Assembly: GCA_030754395.1 (NCBI GenBank)
Contig: JASMAJ010000052.1
Span: 1-6,421, forward strand
Reading direction: 5' to 3'
DNA length: 6,421 nucleotides
DNA from: Candidatus Thalassarchaeaceae archaeon
GTDB taxonomy: Archaea > Thermoplasmatota > Poseidoniia > Poseidoniales > Thalassarchaeaceae
Every line of letters begins with the position of its first letter. Position 1 is the stretch's first letter. Shown here one piece after another: positions 1 to 5,433 of this stretch. Both the position numbers and the translations under genes were made by a program. The notes beneath the pieces are model-generated. The model made no database searches and was not told where the DNA came from. It saw nothing but the letters and a program-made list of their open reading frames with translations.

Positions 1-276
1 TTCTTCATAATTCTGTAAGTTCATAGAAACCTGGCAAATACCATGAGCGGGTAAAGGAACACCCATACCTTGTACGTTAGAAAGCATACCATTAATACGT
101 ATTTTTCCACCATAATTATTCTTCAATAATCGTCCACTTGTTCTAATTATTGACCCTGCTGCCTTAGAGGCAACAGGTGTTTCTTCATCGACATTCACAT
201 TGTAAGCAACTAGCACGGACCTCACCCCAATAGCTACGGCGCCAAACCTTGCTTCAACTTCACTCCCATTCACCAT
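1..276 (-). CDS. ftcD: Glutamate formiminotransferase, C-terminal subdomain (second part, shifted frame, runs off left edge)
   Basis: Reading the minus strand one base out of phase with the N-terminal part gives an uninterrupted coding stretch to the window edge. It contains RFGAVAIGVRSVLVAYNVNV, then a GSIIRTSGRLLK helix, and near the edge GICQVSMNLQNYEE. These match the GAT-x-GAR-x-LVAYNVNL and QVSMNLTNY signatures of the formiminotransferase C-terminal subdomain. Dropping one base of the GGG run (CCC at 265-267 on the plus strand) joins both parts into one frame of about 245 residues here, and roughly 50 more would lie beyond the edge in a family of about 300. The listed right boundary is an in-frame ATG at 274-276, directly after a TAA in this frame. 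It is the only obvious place for independent initiation and has at best a weak purine-rich site upstream. The region carries no other stops, which suggests either a sequencing or assembly indel, a very recent mutation, or a real two-ORF arrangement. Confidence 0.75.
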   Translation of the reverse strand, partial: MVNGSEVEARFGAVAIGVRSVLVAYNVNVDEETPVASKAAGSIIRTSGRLLKNNYGGKIRINGMLSNVQGMGVPLPAHGICQVSMNLQNYEE

Positions 277-736
277 TTATGAATCTACTTTCCAAGGCCT
301 CATACTGCCCTTTGCGTAATGCGGAAAGGGAAGCCCTAGATGAGTGGGAAGCAATTGAACCATATAGAAAAATTGGTATTGAATTAGAAAAATGTTCAAT
401 GACCATTATTGATGCCTTAATACAATCATCATCCGTATCGGGGCTTATTGGAACAAAGGGGCAAACATCTACGGCACCAATACGAGGATGATTACCCTTA
501 TGCTTTCTCATATCAATTAACTCGGCAGATTTTTCAATCAATTTTATTGCGGCTTGGGCTACATCCTTGTATTCACCCGCTATAGTGATTACAGTGCGAT
601 TGTAATCAGGATCGGGCTCGCAGCCAAGTATTGCGACGTTCGGGGTTGTAGATACATAACTGATGATTTTGTCAATGATTGATTGATCTCTGCCCTCACT
701 GATGTTCGGGACGCATTCAATCCAACGAGAAGTCAT
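260..736 (-). CDS. ftcD: Glutamate formiminotransferase, N-terminal subdomain (first part of a frame-split gene)
   Basis: Formiminotransferases move the formimino group of N-formiminoglutamate to tetrahydrofolate, linking histidine breakdown to the one-carbon pool in the cytoplasm. From the ATG at 736 the frame gives 158 residues that match the family's N-terminal subdomain: WIECVPNISEGRD near residues 5-17, PDPDYNRTVIT near 41-51, and IDMRKHKGNHPRIGAVDVCP near 74-93. His83 in the last motif should correspond to the family's catalytic histidine. The frame ends at a TGA (260-262) just after GEW, where family members continue into the C-terminal subdomain. That continuation is present one frame over and has its own entry. 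I chose the ATG because the family's conserved start aligns there. A TTG at 778 would add 14 residues and overlap the PAN stop as TTGA. The ATG lies 38 bases after the PAN stop on the same strand, so co-transcription with PAN is likely. Family assignment is strong; whether the product is active is unknown. Confidence 0.85.
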   Translation of the reverse strand: MTSRWIECVPNISEGRDQSIIDKIISYVSTTPNVAILGCEPDPDYNRTVITIAGEYKDVAQAAIKLIEKSAELIDMRKHKGNHPRIGAVDVCPFVPISPDTDDDCIKASIMVIEHFSNSIPIFLYGSIASHSSRASLSALRKGQYEALESRFINGEWE

Positions 737-774
737 CGAAGCAACGAGATATTGGCTGCTGATGAGCCTTATGC

Positions 775-2010
775 TCAACCATACAGGCCGGAAGGATCGC
801 CAAATATAGGGTCTGAGCGGTTGTCGTGAATCTTCTTAAGTCCAGATTCGAAGTGTGAAATAGTGATTTGTTTAGATTTCTCATCAATAGCAAGCATTCC
901 AGATTCTAAAATCAAAGCCTTTAATTCAGCACCGCTAAATCCTTCTGATTTCTTGGCTAGATTATCTAAGTTCACAGAAGGTGAAATTGTTACATCTTTT
1001 GTCATTATTTCAAGAATATGTTTTCTTCCATTTATATCAGGTAAACCAACATCGATTATTCGGTCAAATCTACCGGGCCGCAATAGCGCTTTATCGAGTA
1101 ACTCCGGCCTATTTGTTGCGGCAATGACTTTGACGTTTTCTAGTGATTCAAATCCATCCAATTCGGCTAATAATTGCATCAAAGTACGTTGAACTTCCCT
1201 ATCGCCAGAAGTAGAAGTATCCATTCTTTTAGAACCAATAGCGTCAATTTCATCAATAAAAATTATTGAAGGTGCTTTTTCTCTTGCTAAATCAAATAAT
1301 TCTCGTACAAGCCTCCCGCCCTCACCTATGTATTTCTGTGCAAGTTCAGAACCAACAATACCCAAAAATGTTGCATCAGTAGCATTTGCAACAGCTTTAG
1401 CAAGCATTGTTTTACCTGTTCCAGGCGGACCTGAAAGAAGTACTCCCTTTGGAGGTTCTAATCCCATATCCTTGAAAGCCAAAGGATTCGTTAATGGCAA
1501 TTCTATTGATTGCTTCAATTGTTTGATTTGTTCACTCATACCACCAACATCCTCGTAAGTTACTGTAGGTTTATTGATGACTTCGCTTGTAGACACTAGA
1601 GGATCCCAAGAGTCACTAAGAACATCAATAATTGAGAGAGTCTCTTGATTGAGCGAAACTCTAGCACCTGGCTTCAATAATTCACTATTTAAGCGTGAAT
1701 TAACAGATACTTGGAATACGGTTCCGTTGGAACTTCTAACAATTGCATGATTGCCAATTATGTCTTGAATATGGCCTACTATCAAGGGAGGAGATTTAAG
1801 ATTCCTTATGTCTTCATCTAATCGAGCAACTCTTTTCTTCAGTTGTGTACATTCATTCTCTAAGAATAATTTTTCAGTAATCAACTGTTGCGATAAGTCA
1901 GAAAGTTCGGAATATTTTTCTCGTAATTCGTCCAATCCAATATTATCAACATTTTGTGAATGAATATTTCCGCTGCGAGGTAGGTCCTCGGTATCGGAAG
2001 CACCTGCCAT
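775..2010 (-). CDS. pan: Proteasome-activating nucleotidase (PAN), AAA+ ATPase
   Basis: PAN is the archaeal counterpart of the 26S proteasome Rpt ATPases. As a hexamer it unfolds proteins using ATP and threads them into the 20S core. The 411 residues show every expected part in order: a charged N-terminal coiled coil (about 26-70), a PP pair at 74-75 leading into the OB domain (about 76-131), Walker A GPPGTGKT (194-201), the aromatic pore loop KYIGEGG (226-232), Walker B IIFIDE (249-254), sensor 1 around AATNRPE (297-303), the two arginine fingers in RPGRFD (R311 and R314), and the GFSGAEL sensor-2 region (357-363). The last three residues, LYG, fit the hydrophobic-Tyr-any (HbYX) motif that docks into the 20S alpha ring and opens its gate. 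Length is normal for PAN. The ATG at 2010 has no visible Shine-Dalgarno site, so initiation may be leaderless or SD-independent. It is divergent from aMBF1, with formiminotransferase downstream. No 20S subunit gene is in the window. Confidence 0.97.
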   Translation of the reverse strand: MAGASDTEDLPRSGNIHSQNVDNIGLDELREKYSELSDLSQQLITEKLFLENECTQLKKRVARLDEDIRNLKSPPLIVGHIQDIIGNHAIVRSSNGTVFQVSVNSRLNSELLKPGARVSLNQETLSIIDVLSDSWDPLVSTSEVINKPTVTYEDVGGMSEQIKQLKQSIELPLTNPLAFKDMGLEPPKGVLLSGPPGTGKTMLAKAVANATDATFLGIVGSELAQKYIGEGGRLVRELFDLAREKAPSIIFIDEIDAIGSKRMDTSTSGDREVQRTLMQLLAELDGFESLENVKVIAATNRPELLDKALLRPGRFDRIIDVGLPDINGRKHILEIMTKDVTISPSVNLDNLAKKSEGFSGAELKALILESGMLAIDEKSKQITISHFESGLKKIHDNRSDPIFGDPSGLYG

Positions 2011-2085
2011 GTTCTTCGATTTGGGACTCTGACTTCATACTTTGTCTCCGAAGACATGATGATATGATGCCATATCGGACAATCA
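2011..2085. promoter_or_regulatory. Divergent promoter region between pan and mbf1
   Basis: Only 75 bases separate the ATG codons of two diverging genes, so both promoters must lie here or reach into coding DNA. I see no confident TATA box for either direction; AT-rich candidates lie around 2052-2076. Neither gene has a good Shine-Dalgarno match before its ATG, which fits short or absent 5' leaders. The region holds the inverted repeat listed separately. Confidence 0.6.
2061..2076. repeat. Perfect inverted repeat GATATG-N4-CATATC, candidate operator
   Basis: Two perfect 6-bp arms (2061-2066 and 2071-2076) are separated by ATGC. The repeat ends 9 bases before the mbf1 ATG and sits where an AT-rich core promoter could also be. 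It could be an operator shared by pan and mbf1. Arms this short can arise by chance in AT-rich DNA, so the regulatory role is inferred only from its place. Confidence 0.35.
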
Positions 2086-2577
2086 ATGGGAACATGCGAG
2101 TTATGTGGTGCCGATAAGGTTGGAACGCTCCGCACCAAGGCATCAGGAGCCAGAGTTGACGCCTGCAGTCGTTGTATTGATAGATTAGGATTAGAAAAAC
2201 CAATCTCTATGCCTTCTGAAAAACAAACTAAATTAGCAGGTGCCAAATCAAACATTCGGCGAGGTTCGAGTATTATGACTAAGCCGGAGAGAGAATTGGC
2301 GCACGACTTCCATATTAGAATACGTAATGCACGGAAAGAGAAGGGCTGGGATCAAAGAGAATTTGCTCGTCGGATGAATGAAAGGCTGAACATTGTTCAG
2401 AGAACTGAAAATGGAAACCGACCTACTGATAACCTCATTAAGAAGATTGAGAAAGTCCTTTCAATTGAATTATTCATAGAAATAGAAGCTGATAATACAA
2501 GACAAACAGGAACTTCAACTTCACGTTCGATGACGATTGGCGATGTTTATGACGACCTGCTCCGGAGAAGTGAATGA
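2086..2577 (+). CDS. mbf1: Archaeal multiprotein bridging factor 1 (aMBF1), zinc ribbon plus Cro/C1-type HTH
   Basis: The 163-residue protein has the standard aMBF1 plan. An N-terminal zinc ribbon carries CELC (C4, C7) and CSRC (C27, C30). A basic linker (about 35-65) follows, then a Cro/C1-type helix-turn-helix of about 75-132, with RNARKEKGWDQREFARRMNE as its first helices and a sequence like SIELF closing it. Eukaryotic MBF1 bridges activators to TBP. Archaeal MBF1 has been linked to the small ribosomal subunit and translation in Sulfolobus, so its role could be either. The tail (150-163, TIGDVYDDLLRRSE) resembles the LTLGD-type end of other archaeal MBF1 proteins but is more charged. The ATG at 2086 places the first zinc-ribbon cysteine at residue 4, as in the family. 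There is no clear Shine-Dalgarno site. The tsr3 reading frame begins right at its stop codon, so the two genes are probably one operon. Confidence 0.9.
   Translation: MGTCELCGADKVGTLRTKASGARVDACSRCIDRLGLEKPISMPSEKQTKLAGAKSNIRRGSSIMTKPERELAHDFHIRIRNARKEKGWDQREFARRMNERLNIVQRTENGNRPTDNLIKKIEKVLSIELFIEIEADNTRQTGTSTSRSMTIGDVYDDLLRRSE
2564..2573 (+). promoter_or_regulatory. Shine-Dalgarno region for tsr3, inside the end of mbf1
   Basis: GGAGAAGTGA holds two partial matches to the archaeal GGAGGTGA consensus. GGAG lies 11 bases before the in-frame GTG at 2579, and GTGA lies 5 bases before it. GGAG is also 6 bases before an ATG at 2574 that is in the wrong frame for Tsr3. The site supports a start at the mbf1 stop codon over the upstream in-frame ATGs at 2537, 2543 and 2549. 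Confidence 0.5.
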
Positions 2578-2578
2578 T

Positions 2579-3112
2579 GTGGAAAAAATTCCTCTTCATG
2601 TCATACATCTCAATCAAGATGATCCAAAAAAATGTACTTCGAGAAAAATGCATCGATACGGATTAATCAAATTGCATACCGACATTAGAAGATCACCAAG
2701 GACTGGTTTTCTCCTCGATCCGCTTGCTGGTGTGTTATTAGGCCCTGATGATAAATCGAGAATTGTAAAGGGCACCTCAATAGTTGGCTTAGATTGTTCG
2801 TGGAAACAAATTGATAATTCAATAAGTTATCTTTCAAAGAAAACAAGACTAGAAGGGCGTACATTACCAGTAGTACTTGCAGCAAATCCTGTGTCATGGG
2901 GTAAGCCTGGTCGTTTATCTAATGCTGAAGCATTCGCAGTTTCACTGATAGTTTTAGGGGAATGGGAACAAGCTAGAGAAATTCTAGGCCCTTTCAAATT
3001 CAGTGACGAATTTTTTAGATTAAATTATGAGCCTTTAGAAGCATACTCGCAGGCTAAAGATAATTTAGAACTCGCTGAATTACAATGGGAATTTTTTGAT
3101 AAACCTGACTAA
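2579..3112 (+). CDS. tsr3: Tsr3-type small-subunit rRNA aminocarboxypropyltransferase (DUF367)
   Basis: Tsr3 transfers the 3-amino-3-carboxypropyl group of S-adenosylmethionine to a hypermodified, N1-methylated pseudouridine in the small-subunit rRNA, acting after the Nep1 methyltransferase. From the GTG at 2579 the product has 177 residues, normal for archaeal Tsr3. The short N-terminal RLI-like part HVIHLNQDDPKKCTSRKM (7-24) is followed by LLDPLAG (45-51), VGLDCSWKQ (69-77) and the most diagnostic block, LAANPVSWGKPGRLSNAEA (100-118). A C-terminal helical part with LNYEPLEAYSQA (148-159) closes it. The usual KWGxxF element before that region reads KFSDEF here. I chose GTG because the family begins a few residues before the D-D-P-K-x-C-T motif and because a Shine-Dalgarno region precedes it; upstream in-frame ATGs would overlap mbf1 by up to 41 bases. 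It follows mbf1 by one base and converges on metG, the stop codons overlapping. Confidence 0.9.
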   Translation: MEKIPLHVIHLNQDDPKKCTSRKMHRYGLIKLHTDIRRSPRTGFLLDPLAGVLLGPDDKSRIVKGTSIVGLDCSWKQIDNSISYLSKKTRLEGRTLPVVLAANPVSWGKPGRLSNAEAFAVSLIVLGEWEQAREILGPFKFSDEFFRLNYEPLEAYSQAKDNLELAELQWEFFDKPD

Positions 3113-5274
3113 CGAACTTCAGAACCAGGTCTAATTTCTCCTTCAGGTGTCAAAACTCGGATATTTCCATCACCGTCATCGGCTGCAAGAATCATACCTT
3201 CAGACATAATGCCTCTTAATTTTCTAGGCTCAAGATTCGCAACAAAAACAACATTCAGACCTACTAAGTCCGCAGGTTGGTAAATTTCTTTCAATCCGGC
3301 ACATACTGTTCTAGTTGAACCGGGATTGTCTTCGATAGTAATGACATACAATTTGTCAGCATTGGGGTGATCTTCTACAGTGAGAATTTTCCCTGTCCTC
3401 ATCTCAACTTTCATGAAATCTTCAAACTGAATATAACTCCCCCCGTCCCCTCTAGAAGCATCTGCTTCATTGTCGTTACTATCCGAAGCAAGAGACTGTT
3501 CGTGAGCCAGAATTTCTTCTAAATCGAGTTTATTGAATAGAGGCTGTGGTTTTTCCCGATTCCATCTTAATGGAGTGTCATATTCGATAGCTTCATCCCA
3601 AGTCAAAGAGTCAAGAGGTTCTTTTTCACCTAACATAAGCCATAATTTGTCAGATTGGAAGGGCATGAAAGGCCTCGTAGCAATAGCAAGAGTTCGACAT
3701 AACCTCCAAGCCATGGATAGGCTGGAAAGTGAACTATTGCGTTCTTTAGAGGGCTCCGCATTCAGGTATTTCCAAGGAGCAGAACTCTGAAGGAGAAGAT
3801 TACCTTGTTGAGCAATACCCATGATAGAACGAAGAGCTTCTTTGAATCTCTGTTTTTCCATTGATTCCATTGCGGATTCAAGTAAATCTCTGCAATTTGC
3901 AATAATCTCAGAATGATCAGAGGGGGAATCAAATTCAGATAATGGATTTCCCCCTTCACTTGAAAGTCGGTGACTAAGAGTCATTACTCTATGTACGAAG
4001 TTGCCATATGTTGCAATAAGTTCGTTATTTACTCTATCAACAAATTCATCCCATCTGAAATCGGTGTCATGCATCTCAGGCATATTGATTGACAGATGAT
4101 ATCGCAAAGAATCTGGATCATATCTTTCTAAAAAAGATGGAAGCCATACACCGTGTTTTCTGGATTTACTAAATTGACCACCTTTCAACATCAAAAATTC
4201 ATTTGCGGGAACATTGTCTTCAAGATGAAGTTGCTTAGATTTATCTCGGTCTTTGTTTAGTCCCATCAAAATCGCAGGCCAAATTATGGTGTGGAATGGG
4301 ATGTTGTCTTTACCCATGAAATACAGATGTTTGAGACTCTGACCATCCTTATCGACCCACCAATTCACCCATGCATCATCACCCTCAACATGCTCACCAG
4401 CAAATCGTTCTGCCCAAATTCTTGCACATGTGTAGTAACCCTGAACTGCCTCGAACCATACGTATACTCTCTTGCTATCCCACTCTGGATCTTCTAATGG
4501 AATCTCAATTCCCCATTCCATGTCACGAGTTACTGCTCTCGGACGTAAACCCATTTGCAGCCAATTTTGAGTCATTGCCTTGACATTCGGCTTCCAAGTT
4601 TGTTGTCGCATTTGCGCGTGCTCTTCTAAATCCTGCTGGAACAAATCTAACCGGTAAAACAAGTGCACAGTATCTCGGACTTCAATTGCCACCTCGGGAT
4701 TTGATTTAGAGCGTGGATTATTCAATTCACTGGCCTCATATGTCGCACCACATTCATCACATTGGTCACCACGAGCGCCATCCTCGCCGCATTGCGGGCA
4801 TTCACCAACTACATATCTATCCGGGAGGAATCTTACATCTCCCTCTGACTTAATCTCACAATATTGCTGCATGGTTTTCTTCTGCAATAATCCTGCATCA
4901 TTCAATTGGATGAAAATGTCTTGAACCAATTCTTTGTGGCGCGGGTCTGTGGTTCGATTATACAAAGCGCCACCGAATTCAATCCCACGGGAATCAACGT
5001 GATTATCCCACGAGCAGCCTAGACCAGCGAGCGCGCGCGAGTTAATCTCATGGAATTCATCGACAATAACTTGAGGTGGTACTCCTTGTTCTTCAGCGCT
5101 CACGGTAATCGGAGTACCGTGCTCATCGGATCCACTGCACATCAGTACGCGACGACCTCTAGCCCTTTCGTATCGATATTGTATATCAGCAGGAAGACAA
5201 TTGCCAGCAACATGACCAAGGTGCAAGGGTCCATTAGCGTAAGGCCAAGCCATGAATATAGTAACGTATTCCAC
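3109..5274 (-). CDS. metG: Methionyl-tRNA synthetase with fused C-terminal tRNA-binding (Trbp111/EMAPII-like) domain
   Basis: MetRS attaches methionine to initiator and elongator tRNA(Met). The 721 residues show a class I catalytic core starting YVTIFMAWPYANGPLHLGH, with the HIGH motif as HLGH (18-21). A zinc knuckle has C159, C162, C172 and C175. VWFEAVQGYY (272-281) and GKDNIPFHTIIWPA (321-334) complete the core. The KMSKS loop reads QFSKS (367-371), losing the first lysine. An anticodon-binding helical domain (about 400-570, with NNELIATYGNF near 416-426) follows. After an acidic, low-complexity linker (about 595-612) comes an OB-fold tRNA-binding domain (about 616-721) with VEMRTGKI and HPNADKLYV. 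This fusion occurs in many bacteria and some archaea; others carry the domain as a separate protein. The start is GTG at 5274: an in-frame TGA lies directly upstream, and the next ATG (5253) would remove the first beta strand. Gene content is complete, with no breaks seen. Confidence 0.97.
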   Translation of the reverse strand: MEYVTIFMAWPYANGPLHLGHVAGNCLPADIQYRYERARGRRVLMCSGSDEHGTPITVSAEEQGVPPQVIVDEFHEINSRALAGLGCSWDNHVDSRGIEFGGALYNRTTDPRHKELVQDIFIQLNDAGLLQKKTMQQYCEIKSEGDVRFLPDRYVVGECPQCGEDGARGDQCDECGATYEASELNNPRSKSNPEVAIEVRDTVHLFYRLDLFQQDLEEHAQMRQQTWKPNVKAMTQNWLQMGLRPRAVTRDMEWGIEIPLEDPEWDSKRVYVWFEAVQGYYTCARIWAERFAGEHVEGDDAWVNWWVDKDGQSLKHLYFMGKDNIPFHTIIWPAILMGLNKDRDKSKQLHLEDNVPANEFLMLKGGQFSKSRKHGVWLPSFLERYDPDSLRYHLSINMPEMHDTDFRWDEFVDRVNNELIATYGNFVHRVMTLSHRLSSEGGNPLSEFDSPSDHSEIIANCRDLLESAMESMEKQRFKEALRSIMGIAQQGNLLLQSSAPWKYLNAEPSKERNSSLSSLSMAWRLCRTLAIATRPFMPFQSDKLWLMLGEKEPLDSLTWDEAIEYDTPLRWNREKPQPLFNKLDLEEILAHEQSLASDSNDNEADASRGDGGSYIQFEDFMKVEMRTGKILTVEDHPNADKLYVITIEDNPGSTRTVCAGLKEIYQPADLVGLNVVFVANLEPRKLRGIMSEGMILAADDGDGNIRVLTPEGEIRPGSEVR

Positions 5275-5309
5275 TCATTTGGCCCCCCAATCAATATTCA
5301 ATACTGAAT

Positions 5310-5349
5310 CTGCGAGACAACCACCTATTTATGCATGCGCCGCTCGCAG
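5310..5349. repeat. 7-bp inverted repeat CTGCGAG / CTCGCAG flanking the putative TATA box
   Basis: Perfect 7-bp arms lie at 5310-5316 and 5343-5349 with a 26-base spacer. The centre of symmetry (about 5329-5330) falls on the putative TATA element, and the arms are 33 bases apart centre to centre, about three helical turns. They could be paired binding sites for a regulator. One such repeat is also roughly what chance would give in a region this size. Confidence 0.25.
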
Positions 5350-5418
5350 TAATGTTGGAGCACGAAGACTCGTCATGAATCAAGAAGCCCAATTTCGTCC
5401 GAATCTAAATCAGGATTC

Positions 5419-5426
5419 AGAGGTGA
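5419..5426 (+). promoter_or_regulatory. Strong Shine-Dalgarno site fixing a TTG start
   Basis: AGAGGTGA matches the archaeal GGAGGTGA consensus at seven of eight bases and sits 7 bases before the TTG at 5434. No ATG or GTG occurs in that frame between the upstream TAA (5350-5352) and 5434, so this site decides the start of the membrane protein gene. Confidence 0.8.
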
Positions 5427-5433
5427 ATTCCCT

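Larger units (their letters stand above)
5275..5433. promoter_or_regulatory. Divergent intergenic region between metG and the CNNM-type gene
   Basis: These 159 bases hold the 5' regions of both flanking genes. On the minus strand ATAAATAG (5325-5332) is a reasonable TATA box for metG. A start site about 26 bases downstream would give a leader of roughly 30 bases containing a run of six G (5283-5288), 8 bases before the GTG, which might act as a weak ribosome-binding site. No equally good TATA box is seen for the plus-strand gene; the same AT-rich block could serve it with a leader of about 80 bases. I see no RNA gene here. Confidence 0.5.

Noticed and set aside
249..491. An 80-residue plus-strand open frame within the formiminotransferase region
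   Set aside because: It lies antisense to well-conserved formiminotransferase motifs, has no recognisable domain and no supporting signals; it is a shadow of the real gene.
1881..2255. Minus-strand open frames (up to 124 residues) spanning the pan start and the start of mbf1
   Set aside because: They overlap the zinc ribbon of aMBF1 in antisense and the N-terminus of PAN out of frame, show no domain, and would erase the divergent promoter.
3092..3097. T6 run on the plus strand as a transcription terminator for tsr3
   Set aside because: It lies before the tsr3 stop codon, so ending there would truncate the mRNA; it encodes conserved-looking residues (EFFD) in the protein.
5276..5278. ATG on the minus strand 4 bases upstream of the metG GTG, as the metG start
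   Set aside because: It is out of frame with the synthetase. The in-frame TGA directly before GTG also rules out any longer metG product.
5401..5418. Small hairpin GAATC/GATTC just upstream of the Shine-Dalgarno site of the membrane protein gene
   Set aside because: Five-base, AT-rich arms with an 8-base loop are weak and expected by chance; there is no evidence that it masks the ribosome-binding site.
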